DNA of 64,000 nt from Xenorhabdus japonica (GCF_900115195.1 NZ_FOVO01000010.1:1-64000), one strand, 5' to 3'; counted from the first letter of the stretch, positions 40,557 through 51,337 are shown. Notes: a model not told the origin generated them from the letters alone. Translations and numbers: made by a program.

Positions 40557-40781
40557 TTACAGAATACGATTCTTTTCCAACTGTGCTTGACGGGTAGCTT
40601 CCCTTACCATACGTTTTTTGCGCGCATCACAGGGTTCAGGACAATCGCAAACTTTTTCTACGCCGATGCTTCCCAAGCCACCACAGCTTCCTTGAATACT
40701 CTTACGCTTAAAAATATAGCCCAGCGCCATTCCTGCAAATGCCAACAGAAAAAAGATAAAAGCAGCAATAAAGACTTCCAT
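40557..40781 (-). CDS. nqrM: Na+-NQR maturation protein NqrM
   Basis: NqrM is a small membrane protein needed to assemble the sodium-translocating NADH:quinone reductase, probably by delivering iron to the NqrD/NqrE site. The 74-residue protein has one N-terminal membrane segment (FIAAFIFFLLAFAGMALGYIF) and the conserved cysteine cluster SIQGSCGGL and KVCDCPEPCDARKK. The ATG at 40781 gives the usual start. The frame is open further upstream, but into apbE. It is the last gene of the nqr-apbE-nqrM group. Confidence 0.93.
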   Translation of the reverse strand: MEVFIAAFIFFLLAFAGMALGYIFKRKSIQGSCGGLGSIGVEKVCDCPEPCDARKKRMVREATRQAQLEKNRIL

Positions 40782-40797
40782 AACCTTTTTCCCCTCT

Positions 40798-41826
40798 CTA
40801 TTTCTTCTGTAAGTATGCCTTAAAAGCCGTACTATAATGTTCTTCAAAACCTTCTTTGGTTTTGACAATCATAAAGACCGGGATATTCAGCTTTTCAGCC
40901 ACTTCCATTCCTTTCTCTGGCCCTAAGACATCTAAGCCTGTGGAAAAACCATCTGCACTCATGCAAGTCGGTGCTATCACAGTAATTGAAACCAAATTAT
41001 GTGTTATCGGCCTGCTGGTTTTAGGGTTAATGGTGTGAGAGTAACGCACGCCATTCTGTTCAAAATAGTTTCGATAATCACCCGATGTTGCCACAGACAT
41101 ATTGCCCGGCTCAATGATCTCCTGAGCGCTCTGTGCCATGCCACCATCCGATGGTTTTTCTATCGCTATCCGCCATGGATTGCCTTTGCCATTGTTGCCC
41201 AATGTGCGCACTTCACCGCCAATATCAACCATGTAGTTTTTAATGTTCTGAGATTCCAGATATTCAGCTACCGCATCAACACCATAACCTTTAGCAATGG
41301 AAGAGAGATCGACATACAGTTCAGGGATGGATTTAATCAGATTATTACCTTCAACAGACAAGTGATTAATGCCTGTCCACGCTCGGCGAGTCGCTAGCTC
41401 CTCATCCGTCGGTGCTTTAGTAATTCGCCCTTCCGGCCCAAATCCCCACAGATTCACCAATGGGCCAACAGTGACATCCAGTGCACCTTCTGTCAGCTTA
41501 TTGATTCGAATAGCTTCTTTGACAACTTTCGCTGTGGCGGCAGATACTGGAAACGGTTTATTCACTTCACTGCTTTGATTAAAACGACTTAATTCAGAAT
41601 TTGGCCGATAAGTGGACATCTGATCGTTCACTTCTTCCAGCAACCGATCAATCTCTTTTTGCAGGTTTTCTGGGGCAGGTGCAGACGAGTCAGCAACATA
41701 TTTAACGGAGTAATACGTTCCCATTGTTTGCCCATTCAGGTTTTGCTGCTCTGGGCCGCCACACGCTGCCAGCAGCACAACCGAAAATAACAACACACTC
41801 CAGTGGATAATTTTTTTACTCAGCAT
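40798..41826 (-). CDS. apbE: FAD:protein FMN transferase (lipoprotein ApbE)
   Basis: ApbE covalently attaches FMN through phosphoester bonds to threonines of NqrB and NqrC. The 342-residue protein is a lipoprotein with lipobox LLAAC (Cys at about 22). It carries NLNGQTMGTYYSVKY, the FAD-binding DVTVGPLVNLWGFGPEG (about 119-135), DLSSIAKGYGVDAVAEYL, and the metal-binding C-terminal region TCMSADGFSTGLDVLG. It lies between nqrF and nqrM, matching its role in maturing that complex. Confidence 0.95.
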   Translation of the reverse strand: MLSKKIIHWSVLLFSVVLLAACGGPEQQNLNGQTMGTYYSVKYVADSSAPAPENLQKEIDRLLEEVNDQMSTYRPNSELSRFNQSSEVNKPFPVSAATAKVVKEAIRINKLTEGALDVTVGPLVNLWGFGPEGRITKAPTDEELATRRAWTGINHLSVEGNNLIKSIPELYVDLSSIAKGYGVDAVAEYLESQNIKNYMVDIGGEVRTLGNNGKGNPWRIAIEKPSDGGMAQSAQEIIEPGNMSVATSGDYRNYFEQNGVRYSHTINPKTSRPITHNLVSITVIAPTCMSADGFSTGLDVLGPEKGMEVAEKLNIPVFMIVKTKEGFEEHYSTAFKAYLQKK

Positions 41827-41868
41827 AATTCACTCTTTCTGACCCATTTTGGTTCTTTCTGAATCGTC

Positions 41869-41890
41869 AGCGCCCACAAAAGTGGGCGCT
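41869..41890 (-). other. Hairpin between nqrF and apbE
   Basis: A 9-bp GC-rich stem (AGCGCCCAC / GTGGGCGCT) with a 4-base loop sits in the nqrF-apbE gap. There is no T-run on the minus strand, so it may stabilise the nqr message rather than end it. Confidence 0.55.
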
Positions 41891-41917
41891 TATCATTAAA
41901 TCAGAATGTTACAAACA

Positions 41918-43144
41918 TCAGCCGCCGAAGTCATCCAGCATGATGTTTTCATCTTCTACACCGAGGTCTTTCAGCATCTTAATAACTGCGGCGTTCATGA
42001 CCGGAGGCCCACACATATAGAATTCACAGTCTTCTGGTGCCGGATGATCTTTCAGGTAGTTTTCATACAGGACATTATGAATAAAGCCTGTATAACCATC
42101 CCAATTATCTTCCGGCAAAGCATCTGACAATGCCACATGCCATGTGAAGTTCTCATTTTCTGCCGCCAGCTGATCGAAATCTTCGGTATAGAACATTTCA
42201 CGCTTAGAACGTGCACCATACCAGAAAGTGATCTTACGTTTGGAACTCAAACGCTTGAGCTGGTCGAAGATATGAGAACGCATTGGTGCCATACCTGCTC
42301 CACCACCGATGAAAACCATTTCTGCATCAGTATCTTTCGCAAAGAACTCACCAAATGGGCCAGAAATCGTTACCTTATCACCCGCCTTCAGTGACCAAAT
42401 GTATGAAGACATGATACCCGGAATAACATCTGGATTTCTTGGTGGTGGCGTTGCAATACGCACATTCAGCATGATAATGCCATGTTCTTCTGGATAGTTC
42501 GCCATTGAATATGCACGAACCGTCGGCTCTTTCACTTCAGAGACATAACGAAACAGATTGAATTTATCCCAATCTTCGCGGTATTCCTGTGGTACTTCAT
42601 AATCCGCATAACGGGCAACGTGTGGAGGACATTCAATCTGAATGTAACCACCTGCCCGGAATGGCACCACTTCCCCATCAGGAATTTTCAGCTTCAATTC
42701 TTTAATGAAAGTTGCTTTGTTATCGTTGGAGATAACTTCACACTCCCATTTCTTAACACCGAAGATCTCCTCTGGCAGCTCGATTTTCAGGTCTTGTTTA
42801 ACATTAACCTGACATGCCAATCGGCAGCCTTCTTTTGCTTCACGCTTATTGATGTGGGAAAGTTCCGTTGGCAGGATATCACCACCGCCTTCACTGATTT
42901 TCACACGGCACTGACCACAAGAGCCGCCGCCGCCGCACGCAGAGGAAACGAAAATCCCTTGGTTGGAAAGCATATTCAACAATTTGTCACCAGCGGGAGC
43001 AGAGAAACTCTTGTCCTCATCGCCATTGACTTCAACTTTAATATCCCCGGTGTTCACTAACTTAGATTTTGCGAACAAAATCAATGCCGTCAGTACTAAC
43101 ACAATCAGGGTAAACATTACTACGCCTAAGATGATTATATCCAT
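41918..43144 (-). CDS. nqrF: Na+-NQR subunit F (NADH dehydrogenase subunit)
   Basis: NqrF takes electrons from NADH and passes them through FAD and a 2Fe-2S centre into the complex. The 408-residue protein has an N-terminal membrane helix and a ferredoxin domain with the cluster ligands in [17 protein letters not shown] (about 67-83) and a fourth Cys in GCRLACQ. The FAD motif is [11 protein letters not shown] (about 210-220), and the NADH domain has [19 protein letters not shown] and YMCGPPVMN. It is the last structural gene of the nqr operon. Confidence 0.97.
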   Translation of the reverse strand: MDIIILGVVMFTLIVLVLTALILFAKSKLVNTGDIKVEVNGDEDKSFSAPAGDKLLNMLSNQGIFVSSACGGGGSCGQCRVKISEGGGDILPTELSHINKREAKEGCRLACQVNVKQDLKIELPEEIFGVKKWECEVISNDNKATFIKELKLKIPDGEVVPFRAGGYIQIECPPHVARYADYEVPQEYREDWDKFNLFRYVSEVKEPTVRAYSMANYPEEHGIIMLNVRIATPPPRNPDVIPGIMSSYIWSLKAGDKVTISGPFGEFFAKDTDAEMVFIGGGAGMAPMRSHIFDQLKRLSSKRKITFWYGARSKREMFYTEDFDQLAAENENFTWHVALSDALPEDNWDGYTGFIHNVLYENYLKDHPAPEDCEFYMCGPPVMNAAVIKMLKDLGVEDENIMLDDFGG

Positions 43145-43159
43145 GAATTCTTCTCGCCT

Positions 43160-43756
43160 TTAGAGCTGCACACCGGAGAAGGACATAAAGCCCAATGCCA
43201 TCAAACCGGTGGTGACAAAGGTGATTCCCAATCCTTTCAGACCTGCCGGAACATCCGCATATTTCATTTTTTCACGGATCGCAGCCATCAGAACAATCGC
43301 CAGCATCCAACCCATGCCTGAGCCGAAACCGTATACGATGGACTCTCCGAAGTTATAGTCACGCTGTGCCATGAATGAAACGCCACCGAAAATTGCACAG
43401 TTCACTGTAATCAACGGCAGGAAAATACCCAACGCGTTGTAAAGTGCCGGAACATAACGGTCTAAGATCATTTCCAGGATCTGTACCAGTGCAGCAATTA
43501 CCCCGATAAAGGTAATGAAGTTCAGGAAGCTCAAATCCACCCCATCCATCAAAGCCCCATCACGGAGTACCAGATTGTAGACAAGGTTATTGGCAGGAAC
43601 GGAAATTCCCAATACAACAGTTACAGCTACACCCAGGCCAAAAGCCGTTTTAACGTTCTTTGATACCGCCAAAAACGTACACATACCGAGGAAGAAAGAT
43701 AGCGCCATATTCTCGATAAAGACTGCGCGGACGAACAAACTAATATAGTGTTCCAT
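43160..43756 (-). CDS. nqrE: Na+-NQR subunit E
   Basis: NqrE is a six-helix membrane subunit that, with NqrD, holds an iron centre between the two halves of the membrane and is part of the sodium path. The 198-residue protein starts [22 protein letters not shown] and contains [12 protein letters not shown] (conserved Cys) and [14 protein letters not shown] (second conserved Cys). It is closely packed between nqrD and nqrF. Confidence 0.96.
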   Translation of the reverse strand: MEHYISLFVRAVFIENMALSFFLGMCTFLAVSKNVKTAFGLGVAVTVVLGISVPANNLVYNLVLRDGALMDGVDLSFLNFITFIGVIAALVQILEMILDRYVPALYNALGIFLPLITVNCAIFGGVSFMAQRDYNFGESIVYGFGSGMGWMLAIVLMAAIREKMKYADVPAGLKGLGITFVTTGLMALGFMSFSGVQL

Positions 43757-43764
43757 TTTGTTTG

Positions 43765-44394
43765 TTACTCCTTCTCAACCTGCGCAGGTTTCAGAGTCCG
43801 CAGACCCCAAATCAGCATACCAATAATGAAGAATGCACTCGGTGCCAGAAGGAACAAGCCATTTGGTTGATACCAACCACCATTTTTGACAGATTCCAGC
43901 ACCGTAATACCGAACAATTTCCCTGAACCAAACAGTTCACGTAAGAAACCAACCAGCAGCAGAATGACGCCATAACCCAAACCATTACCAATACCATCCA
44001 TGAAACTTTCAACTGGTGGTGCTTTCATGGCGTAGGCTTCAGCACGTCCCATTACAATACAGTTCGTGATGATAAGACCAACAAACACCGATAGTTGTTT
44101 GGAAATTTCATAGGCATAAGCCTGCAAAATCTGGTCTACCACGATAACGAGCGATGCAATGATCGCCATTTGCACAATGATTCGCACACTGCCTGGAATG
44201 TAGTTACGAATCAATGAAATGAAAAAGCTAGAAAATGCTGTCACTAATGTCACAGCAATAGTCATAACCAACGCAGTTTCCAGTTTGGTGGTCACAGCCA
44301 GTGCCGAACACACCCCCAGAACCTGCAATGCAATTGGGTTATTATCAAACAGCGGCCCAAGAAGGACGCGTTTTATCTCTTTACTATCAACCAT
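43765..44394 (-). CDS. nqrD: Na+-NQR subunit D
   Basis: NqrD is a membrane subunit related to NqrE. The 209-residue protein has six hydrophobic segments and two conserved cysteines, in [13 protein letters not shown] and [19 protein letters not shown], which with those of NqrE would coordinate the shared iron. Its start overlaps the end of nqrC by 8 bases, and nqrE follows after 8 bases, so translation is probably coupled. Confidence 0.96.
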   Translation of the reverse strand: MVDSKEIKRVLLGPLFDNNPIALQVLGVCSALAVTTKLETALVMTIAVTLVTAFSSFFISLIRNYIPGSVRIIVQMAIIASLVIVVDQILQAYAYEISKQLSVFVGLIITNCIVMGRAEAYAMKAPPVESFMDGIGNGLGYGVILLLVGFLRELFGSGKLFGITVLESVKNGGWYQPNGLFLLAPSAFFIIGMLIWGLRTLKPAQVEKE

Positions 44395-45181
44395 CTTTCA
44401 AGGCTCCCTCGCGTACTTTTTTCAGGAATGGGCCAAAACCATTATCACCCAGCCAGAAATCAAACATATGCTGAACACCGTTAGAAGTCAGGGTCGCGCC
44501 GGATAGACCATCTACACCATAAGGGTTATCACCAGCACCACCACGAACAACTTTAATTGCTGGCTCGCCTTGTGGGTTATAGAGCTTTTTACCTACCCAC
44601 TGCTTACGCCATTGTGGGTTATCAACTTCACCACCCAAACCCGGTGTTTCACCCTGAGAGTAGTAAGTGATGCCATGAGAGGTTATGCCATCTATATCAA
44701 TGGCAACGAAGGCATACATCATTGACCACAGGCCAGAACCGTACACTGGCAAAACCAGTTCAGTCGTTTTGCCTTGCTCATCCTTAACCAGATAAATTTC
44801 TGCCATATTGGCACGGCGGCGAATTTTCGCCAGATCCTGCTCTGGTAATAAAGCGATACTGGTTTCGTCACTGCGCAGAGCATTATTCAGGTCGAAATCG
44901 CCGCTGCTTTTTTCCAATGTCGCTGTTTTCAAGTCAAGTAATTCAGGCTGAATACGGCTGCTATAGATTTCTTTGATTTCTGCAGCCGTCATGCCCGATT
45001 TTAACAAACCAGCCACTTCCAGAATATTACGCTGTTTATCCAGCAGTTTCTGTTCCTGCTGCTGTGCTTTCAAACCTACAGCTGACCCAGCAACCACAAT
45101 TGAACATACAAGGCACAGCACAAAAACAACGAGAAATGTCCTGCCGATGCTGTCATTATTTTTTGGTTTATCATTAGCCAC
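44387..45181 (-). CDS. nqrC: Na+-NQR subunit C (covalent FMN)
   Basis: NqrC carries a covalently bound FMN. The 264-residue protein has one N-terminal membrane helix ([21 protein letters not shown]) and a periplasmic FMN-binding domain. The attachment motif is [14 protein letters not shown] (about 223-236), whose second threonine is the usual site of flavin transfer by ApbE. Its start overlaps nqrB by 8 bases and its end overlaps nqrD by 8 bases. Confidence 0.97.
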   Translation of the reverse strand: MANDKPKNNDSIGRTFLVVFVLCLVCSIVVAGSAVGLKAQQQEQKLLDKQRNILEVAGLLKSGMTAAEIKEIYSSRIQPELLDLKTATLEKSSGDFDLNNALRSDETSIALLPEQDLAKIRRRANMAEIYLVKDEQGKTTELVLPVYGSGLWSMMYAFVAIDIDGITSHGITYYSQGETPGLGGEVDNPQWRKQWVGKKLYNPQGEPAIKVVRGGAGDNPYGVDGLSGATLTSNGVQHMFDFWLGDNGFGPFLKKVREGALKDG

Positions 45182-46412
45182 GGGCTTTTCTCCGCTTAAT
45201 ATTGGCCTGTACGACCAGATAATCGAACAGTGGCGCGAACAGGTTAGCGAACAGAATCGCCAACATCATTCCTTCTGGATACGCTGGGTTTACGACTCTG
45301 ATCAAAATACACATAACACCGATCAGAATACCGTATGCCCATTTACCTTTATCCGTAAACGCAGCGGATACAGGGTCAGTAGCCATAAAGATCATACCGA
45401 AAGCGAAGCCTCCCAGAACCATATGCCAGTACCAAGGCATAGCGAACATTGGGTTAGTGCTGGAGCCAATCACATTAAACAGGTAAGACATTGCAATCAT
45501 ACCGATCATTACACCAGCAACGATGTGCCATGAAGCGATACGAGCAAACAAAATTATGGCACCACCGATGAAAATCATCAGAGTGGATACTTCACCAATT
45601 GAACCGGGAATGTTACCAATGAAAGCGTCCATCCAAGTGATTGGCTGCCCGGAAATGGTATTCATCAAGCCATGGCTACCCGCAGTTGCCCATTGAGACA
45701 AAGGCGTTGCACCAGAGAAACCATCAGCTGCAGTCCAGACCAAATCGCCAGAAATCTGGGCTGGATAAGCAAAGAACAGGAACGCACGACCAGCCAAGGC
45801 TGGGTTAAGGAAGTTACGACCAGTACCACCAAAGATTTCTTTCGCAATCACTACGCCGAAAGTAATCCCCAAAGCAGCCTGCCACAATGGCAGGGTTGGA
45901 GGAACAATCAGTGCAAACAGAATGGAACTGACAAAGAAGCCTTCGTTGATTTCGTGTTTACGGATAATGGCAAACAAAACTTCCCAGAAACCACCAACGA
46001 CAAAAACAACCGCATAAATTGGCAGGAAGTAGGTCGCTCCCAACAGCATTTTACTGCCCCACCCTGCATCTGGTGTCAATGACGCACCAAGATACTGAGC
46101 AAGTACATAATGCCAATCAGAAGACAGAACCTGCTGTAAGGCATCTCCATTATATAAATGAGTCAGGGCTGGTATTGCCTGATTCCCGACGTTATACATT
46201 CCCCAAAACATCGCAGGGAAAACGGATAGCCACACCAAGATCATCATGCGTTTGAGATCAATGGCATCACGAACATGGGCACGCCCTTTTGTTACTGTAC
46301 CCGGCGTGTAGAAAACTGTGCTTACTGCCTCATAGAGAGGATAATATTTTTCCAGTTTGCCGCCGGCCTCAAAGTGATGCTCTACTTTTTCAAATAAATT
46401 TTTCAGGCCCAT
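45174..46412 (-). CDS. nqrB: Na+-NQR subunit B
   Basis: NqrB is the main membrane subunit and carries a covalent FMN, riboflavin and the quinone and sodium sites. The 412-residue protein has about ten membrane segments. The FMN-attachment motif is [13 protein letters not shown] (about 230-242), and [20 protein letters not shown] precedes it. The N terminus ([20 protein letters not shown]) is the cytoplasmic part. It begins 3 bases after nqrA and overlaps nqrC. Confidence 0.97.
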   Translation of the reverse strand: MGLKNLFEKVEHHFEAGGKLEKYYPLYEAVSTVFYTPGTVTKGRAHVRDAIDLKRMMILVWLSVFPAMFWGMYNVGNQAIPALTHLYNGDALQQVLSSDWHYVLAQYLGASLTPDAGWGSKMLLGATYFLPIYAVVFVVGGFWEVLFAIIRKHEINEGFFVSSILFALIVPPTLPLWQAALGITFGVVIAKEIFGGTGRNFLNPALAGRAFLFFAYPAQISGDLVWTAADGFSGATPLSQWATAGSHGLMNTISGQPITWMDAFIGNIPGSIGEVSTLMIFIGGAIILFARIASWHIVAGVMIGMIAMSYLFNVIGSSTNPMFAMPWYWHMVLGGFAFGMIFMATDPVSAAFTDKGKWAYGILIGVMCILIRVVNPAYPEGMMLAILFANLFAPLFDYLVVQANIKRRKARG

Positions 46413-46415
46413 GAG

Positions 46416-47759
46416 TTACCCTTCCAGCTCAATCTTAGTCAGCACGTCACGCAGTACTGGACCGTACTCATATTTGCCCGGGCAAACATAGGTACACAAT
46501 GCCAAATCTTCTTCATCCAACTCCAGACAACCCAGCGCCTGAGCACTATCAGTATCGCCTGCAAGCAAATCACGCAATAGGTGCGTTGCCATGATATCCA
46601 GTGGCATTACACGCTCATAGTTGCCAATTGGCACCATGGAACGTTCCCCACCATTTGTTGTGGTTGAGAAAGCGAAACGTTTCTTTTTCAGGAAATGACC
46701 AATTGTGGTGCTGGTAATAGAAAACTTATTAATGCCCGGAGCGATCCAACCGAAGAGCTCTTTTTCCCGACCTTCTGCAAGAACGGAAACTAATGTATGG
46801 AAGCGGCCAAGATAATGGCGGGCATCATCTGATTTTGTACCACACAATACGGAACCAGAAATGATACGGTTGTCACCTTCTTTCAACTGATTTTGCGTCA
46901 ATTCCAGCAAATCAGCGCCCAGTTGGGTGCATACCAAGCGTGGTGATTTAACCTGCGGCCCAGCCAGAGATACTACACGATCAGTGTAAAGTTCGCCTGT
47001 GGTAAACAGTTTACCGATGGCAATGACATCCTGATACCCCAGATGCCATACCATTTTCTGAGCACTGACAGGTTCAATGAAATGAATATGAGTACCAACC
47101 AAACCTGCTGGATGCGGGCCAGCAAACTGGTTATATATAATTTGAGCGTTATTTCCTGCTGTTGGAATATTTCCAGCGCCGTGGCAGACGTGGATTTTCC
47201 CATCTGTCAATTTTGACAGAACATTCAGGCCATCAACAAAAGCCTCTTCCTGAGTTGCAATAACGACTAAAGGATCAGCAGCCAGTGGCTGAGTATCCAT
47301 TGCCGTAACAAAGATTGCCTTTGGTATGGAACCGGGAACAGGAGAATGACTGAAAGGACGTGTACGCAATGCTGTCCACAGCCCTGACGCAAGCAGATTT
47401 TTCTCTACCTGTTCACGGCTCAGGCCAGCAAGTTCAGCGCGTTCGTAGCGATCAAACGTAACTTTCTCATCACCATTCACTTCAATAACGACAGATTGCA
47501 GAATACGGCGCTCACCACGCCCAATGGTTACAATTTTACCGCTTGCAGGACTAGTGAAAATAACCCCTGGGTTCTTCTTGTCTTCAAAAAGAATTTGCCC
47601 TTTTTTAACATGCTCACCTTCCTTAACCAGCATAGAAGGACGCATTCCAACATATTCTTCGCCCAGTAAAGCGATATGACGAATTGTTGGACCGTCTTCT
47701 ATAACTTGGGCAGGCTCTCCTGCTATCGGGAGGTTGAGTCCTTTTTTAATTTTTATCAT
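46416..47759 (-). CDS. nqrA: Na+-NQR subunit A
   Basis: NqrA is a peripheral cytoplasmic subunit involved in quinone interaction. The 447-residue protein starts [16 protein letters not shown] and has a biotinyl-lipoyl-like N-terminal region ([21 protein letters not shown], in part), the central GAGNIPTA and [12 protein letters not shown] blocks, and the C-terminal [16 protein letters not shown]. It is the first gene of nqrABCDEF. The stretch upstream (47760-47960) should contain the operon promoter. Confidence 0.97.
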   Translation of the reverse strand: MIKIKKGLNLPIAGEPAQVIEDGPTIRHIALLGEEYVGMRPSMLVKEGEHVKKGQILFEDKKNPGVIFTSPASGKIVTIGRGERRILQSVVIEVNGDEKVTFDRYERAELAGLSREQVEKNLLASGLWTALRTRPFSHSPVPGSIPKAIFVTAMDTQPLAADPLVVIATQEEAFVDGLNVLSKLTDGKIHVCHGAGNIPTAGNNAQIIYNQFAGPHPAGLVGTHIHFIEPVSAQKMVWHLGYQDVIAIGKLFTTGELYTDRVVSLAGPQVKSPRLVCTQLGADLLELTQNQLKEGDNRIISGSVLCGTKSDDARHYLGRFHTLVSVLAEGREKELFGWIAPGINKFSITSTTIGHFLKKKRFAFSTTTNGGERSMVPIGNYERVMPLDIMATHLLRDLLAGDTDSAQALGCLELDEEDLALCTYVCPGKYEYGPVLRDVLTKIELEG

Positions 47760-48358
47760 AAGATTTGCACAAGTTTATCAGTTAAATCATATACTACAGA
47801 TAGCCCTACGGTATTCCCTTAGGGTAATGCAGCGACTTCAATAATAAAAAACACCTTGAGCGATATATATCTCAGGTTATTCACTCCAATAATCGTTACA
47901 ATTTTCTCTTAATTTTCGCCAGCGGCAATTCTAACATCTCGCCCACTGACTGTCTGATTAATCAAGTGACTTGGCTCAAGCAAATAAGAATAATTTCTCT
48001 GCTGAACTGTCAACCACTCGATAAAAACGAATTATCGACTCGCCTTTCTCTACATAAAGGCAATTTTCAACTGAAAAGTAACCTCACAAGAACAGGATAT
48101 TACCGCTATCTTTTACTCATCATTTCATCAAAAAATTGCTATCTCAATCCTGATATTTCACCTAACTATCAGATTATGTTATGAAAAAATAGTTTTTTGG
48201 CTTTCATTAAGCCTATTACTATTAACCCAGCGTGTAAATATTCTCTATTTTCACGCCGGGTTAATATATCAGTACGCGGAAAGTGCATTTCATCATGGGC
48301 AATATGTTGTTAATGTAAACCCAAAAAATCAGCTCCCCTTATAGAATAGAATAATGAA
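47760..48358. other. Spacer between yafJ and nqrA
   Basis: About 600 bp without an accepted gene. A 72-codon frame on the plus strand (47966-48184) has no ribosome binding site and no family resemblance. The nqr promoter must lie near 47770-47900 but no strong -35/-10 pair stood out. One long hairpin is listed separately. Confidence 0.5.
48223..48263. repeat. Imperfect inverted repeat in the yafJ-nqrA spacer
   Basis: TAACCCAGCGTG (48223-48234) pairs with CACGCCGGGTTA (48252-48263), eleven of twelve bases, around a 17-base AT-rich loop. No T-run follows on either strand, so it is not a simple terminator. Confidence 0.6.
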
Positions 48359-49126
48359 TCAGACTATCCTCTCTCCAAGATGGAATAGTGCGTAGTTATC
48401 TGGTTCGATACGATGCCAAGATTCATTTCCAGTTAAAGGTTGAGTCGCAATCACTGATACTACATCCCCTGATTGGGTGTGCTGCTGAAAGTCAATTTCA
48501 ACATCCTGATCAAGTAATTTAGCCCTGCCGAAAGGAGCACGACGAGTAATCCAATATAATTGGGTCGAACAGTAAGCCATGACAAACTGTCCATCCGACA
48601 ACAACATATTGAAAACACCTTTTTTTCTCAGCTGATGGGCCAGAGAGGCAATAAACTTAAATACTGCCGGCCAGTTGGAAGGCCGCTTAGGATATTTCAA
48701 CGATAATTGATGCAATATCCAGCAAAATGCCCATTCACTGTCTGTCTCCCCAACCGATCGGTAACTACCCGTTTTCAACTTATTGTATCCCTTAAGTTGA
48801 CCATTATGGGCATAAGTCCAGTATTTTCCCCACAACTCACGGGTAAATGGATGGGTATTGACCAGAGAAACATTACCTCTGTTTGCCTGACGAATATGCG
48901 CCACAATCACTTCTGATTTGATCGGACAGCCTTGTACAAATTGAGCCACAGGTGAATGACAACTGGATTGATGATCTTTAAACGTTCTGTATCCCAATCC
49001 CTCATAGAAGGTAACTCCCCAGCCATCCTTATGAGGGCCGGTATGCCCACCACGCTGAATTAAGCCACTCAGACTGAAAATAATATCTGTCGGCACGTTG
49101 GCATTCATGCCAAGTAATTCACACAT
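48359..49126 (-). CDS. yafJ: Class II glutamine amidotransferase YafJ
   Basis: YafJ is a putative class II glutamine amidotransferase with unknown acceptor substrate. The 255-residue protein starts MCELLGMNANVP, so Cys2 would be the N-terminal nucleophile after Met removal. The Ntn-fold blocks are GGHTGPHKDGWGVTFYEG (about 32-49), VAHIRQANRGNVSLVNTHPF (about 75-94) and YAHNGQLKGY. It lies next to gmhA as in E. coli. Function beyond glutamine hydrolysis cannot be inferred from the sequence. Confidence 0.92.
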   Translation of the reverse strand: MCELLGMNANVPTDIIFSLSGLIQRGGHTGPHKDGWGVTFYEGLGYRTFKDHQSSCHSPVAQFVQGCPIKSEVIVAHIRQANRGNVSLVNTHPFTRELWGKYWTYAHNGQLKGYNKLKTGSYRSVGETDSEWAFCWILHQLSLKYPKRPSNWPAVFKFIASLAHQLRKKGVFNMLLSDGQFVMAYCSTQLYWITRRAPFGRAKLLDQDVEIDFQQHTQSGDVVSVIATQPLTGNESWHRIEPDNYALFHLGERIV

Positions 49127-49162
49127 TGCCTACCTCTAACGCCTATTCCTAATAAACAGCAA

Positions 49163-49744
49163 TCAGGCTTTTACCATTTCTTTTTCAATTAATTGAATCA
49201 AGATATGAATGACTTTGATATGAATTTCCTGAATACGGTCTGCATAACCAAAATGAGGTGCCCGAATTTCAACATCTGCCGTACCTGCCATTTTTCCACC
49301 ATCCTTGCCAGTCAGCGTAATAACTTTCATACCCTTGGCACGGGCTGCATCAACCGCTTTAATGATGTTGCCAGAGTTTCCCGAAGTCGAAATGCCCAGT
49401 AATACATCACCTTTTTGACCGACGGCTTCAACATAGCGAGAAAATACATAGTCATAACCAAAATCATTGCTCACGCAGGATAAATGGCTAGGATCGGAAA
49501 TCGCAATGGCCGGATATCCCGGACGATTTTCACGGTAACGGCCTGTCAATTCTTCCGCAAAATGCATGGCGTCACAATGCGAGCCACCATTACCACAGGA
49601 AAGCACTTTTCCCCCAGCCTTGAATGAATCAGCTAACAAAACAGCAGCTTTTTGAATCGCATCAATATTTGCATCATCGTTAAGGAAATTAGCCAACGTA
49701 TCTGCGGCCTCGGATAACTCACTGCGGATCAGTTCTTGGTACAT
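49163..49744 (-). CDS. gmhA: Sedoheptulose-7-phosphate isomerase
   Basis: GmhA converts sedoheptulose 7-phosphate to D-glycero-D-manno-heptose 7-phosphate, the first step toward the heptose of the LPS inner core. The 193-residue SIS-domain protein contains [21 protein letters not shown] (about 53-73), [20 protein letters not shown] and the C-terminal [15 protein letters not shown]. It is followed by yafJ in the same direction, the E. coli order, but fadE, its neighbour on the other side in E. coli, is missing here. Confidence 0.97.
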   Translation of the reverse strand: MYQELIRSELSEAADTLANFLNDDANIDAIQKAAVLLADSFKAGGKVLSCGNGGSHCDAMHFAEELTGRYRENRPGYPAIAISDPSHLSCVSNDFGYDYVFSRYVEAVGQKGDVLLGISTSGNSGNIIKAVDAARAKGMKVITLTGKDGGKMAGTADVEIRAPHFGYADRIQEIHIKVIHILIQLIEKEMVKA

Positions 49745-49783
49745 GGAACTTATACTCCTGAAAGGTCTTCGGAATTAATAATA

Positions 49784-49957
49784 CTAGTCGATCAGTGTAA
49801 CGGATTCCCCCCCTTGAAAGAAGATATCATCACATCGCAGTAGAATTATTGCCCGCTGTGTCTTACCACAATAGTATTTAATAATACTGATTTTTCCTTG
49901 TGCCACCTTGACAATCACATCCACGGTGAGCGGGGCTTTAGCATCCATCATAATCAT
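49784..49957 (-). pseudogene. Short open frame, possible decayed NUDIX hydrolase N terminus
   Basis: A 57-codon frame begins with three close ATG codons (49957, 49951, 49948). It reads APLTVDVIVKVAQGKISIIK near its start and FFQGGESVTLID at its end. The first part resembles the beta-strand start of many NUDIX proteins (PLTVDIII...GKIVLI), and GGESVT could be what is left of the GG...GES part of a NUDIX box. The residues between do not match, and the rest of a NUDIX domain is absent. A weak ribosome binding site (GTGAAGA) precedes it. It lies 39 bases upstream of gmhA on the same strand. The identification is tentative. Confidence 0.3.
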
Positions 49958-50118
49958 TCTTCACGTCCCCTGATCCCCTGAATACGCACACTGAAACAGT
50001 CAGAGGATCACAGATTAAATAGAGCCGTCAATTTCCCTTGATGTTCACATTATTTCAAGAAAGCCTCTGAGATGCATGACAAAATCATCGGTACTTTCAT
50101 TGAGTGTGAATATTATGT

Positions 50119-50427
50119 TTAAGGGATTTCAACGGATTGAATACATGATCCGAAATTATTGGGAGAAAACCCAAAATCAAAATCTAAGATATATTTATAA
50201 GCTTCAAAGTAATAAACCTTATTTAGTTTAAAATGACAATCCTCAACTCTTTTGATGGATTTTAGTTTTTGGAATATATTTTGTTCAGAACAAAATTCAT
50301 AGCAAGGGACTATTATTTCCGTATTTATCGGATTGATGACAAAAATATCAAATTCATTTGTATAAAGTGTATTTTTCTCACTATCGAATGGGGAGCGTAT
50401 AGCGGAGGTAAGCTTGGAAAGAAAAAG
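50119..50427 (-). pseudogene. Startless 102-codon coding remnant of unknown family
   Basis: From a TAG at 50428-50430 down to a TAA at 50119-50121 one minus-strand frame stays open for 102 codons without an ATG. From about codon 11 the text is strongly protein-like: [20 protein letters not shown], then INPINTEIIVPCYEFCSEQN, KLKSIKRVEDCHFKLNKVYY, and FDFGFSPNNFGSCIQSVEIP. It is rich in aromatic residues and has four cysteines in about sixty residues. I do not recognise the family. The missing start and overlap with the yafD upstream region suggest a 5'-truncated gene whose C terminus is intact. Composition is more AT-rich than the neighbours. Confidence 0.45.
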
Positions 50428-50464
50428 CTACGCGAGAAGGCTGTATGAAAGAAAGCTTGTAAAT

Positions 50465-51265
50465 ATGAGGATGAGATATGCGAAAAAAAATTATGCTATG
50501 CGATATATCGCGGGTCAGCCTGTAGAACAAGTTTTTCCTACTTCTAAACAACTATTAGAAGAAGCCGCGTTGCCACGTGGGGAACCGATTCTTGCCAGCA
50601 ATAACGAACTTTCTATCGCTATTTGGAATATCTATAAGCAGCAACGCCCATTATGGCAAAGTGTTCTGACTTCGTTAATCGAGAAGAGTGACCTTATCTT
50701 ACTGCAAGAGGCGCAAACGACCCCGGCTCTCTTGGAATTCATTGCAGCTAGCGGATTGGTTGCGGATCAGGTTCCTGCATTTGCTATCCCTCAGCACCCA
50801 TCAGGTGTGATGACATTAGCATCGTCTTCACCGATATATTGTTGTCCACTTCGTGAGAAAGAACCGATACTCAGGTTATCTAAATCATCATTAATCACGG
50901 TTTATCCGTTGCCAGATAAACGTCAGTTGATGGTGATAAACGTGCATGCCATTAACTTCAGTCTTGGTATAGATGTTTATAGCCGGCAATTAAATAATAT
51001 TGGTATCCACATAAGCTTACATAATGGCCCCGTAATTTTTGCTGGAGATTTTAATGCATGGAGTCGGCAGAGATTAAAAATACTGGAACGTTTCGCACGC
51101 CGTATGCAATTGAAAGAAGTGCATTTTAATGATGACCATAGAACGATTGTTTTTGGTAAGCCGTTGGATTTTATTTTTTATCGTGAATTAAAAGTTTTGA
51201 GTGCAGAAGTTGTAATGACAGGAGCTTCTGATCATAACCCCTTGATGGTGAATTTCTCTTTGTGA
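50465..51265 (+). CDS. yafD: Endonuclease/exonuclease/phosphatase family protein YafD
   Basis: YafD belongs to the EEP fold (DNase I-like); its substrate is unknown. The 266-residue protein begins [19 protein letters not shown] and carries [14 protein letters not shown], the catalytic glutamate in [11 protein letters not shown], and the GDFNAWSR and [11 protein letters not shown] motifs of the family. I chose the ATG at 50465, which gives about the E. coli length and alignment. A TTG at 50414 would add 17 basic residues, and another ATG lies at 50471. yafD and gmhA are near each other in E. coli too. Confidence 0.88.
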   Translation: MRMRYAKKNYAMRYIAGQPVEQVFPTSKQLLEEAALPRGEPILASNNELSIAIWNIYKQQRPLWQSVLTSLIEKSDLILLQEAQTTPALLEFIAASGLVADQVPAFAIPQHPSGVMTLASSSPIYCCPLREKEPILRLSKSSLITVYPLPDKRQLMVINVHAINFSLGIDVYSRQLNNIGIHISLHNGPVIFAGDFNAWSRQRLKILERFARRMQLKEVHFNDDHRTIVFGKPLDFIFYRELKVLSAEVVMTGASDHNPLMVNFSL

Positions 51266-51307
51266 TGATAGCTGACAAAAAACTTGTTGCTTTAGCGGAA
51301 AAAGATA

Positions 51308-51337
51308 AAAAAGCGTCAGAAATCACCGACGCTTTTT
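51308..51337. terminator. Bidirectional terminator between yafD and the permease gene
   Basis: A 10-bp stem (AAAAAGCGTC / GACGCTTTTT) with T-runs on both strands lies between convergent stops. Confidence 0.9.

Noticed and set aside
47966-48184. 72-codon open frame between yafJ and nqrA
   Set aside because: No ribosome binding site, no recognisable family, and low-complexity AT-driven content.
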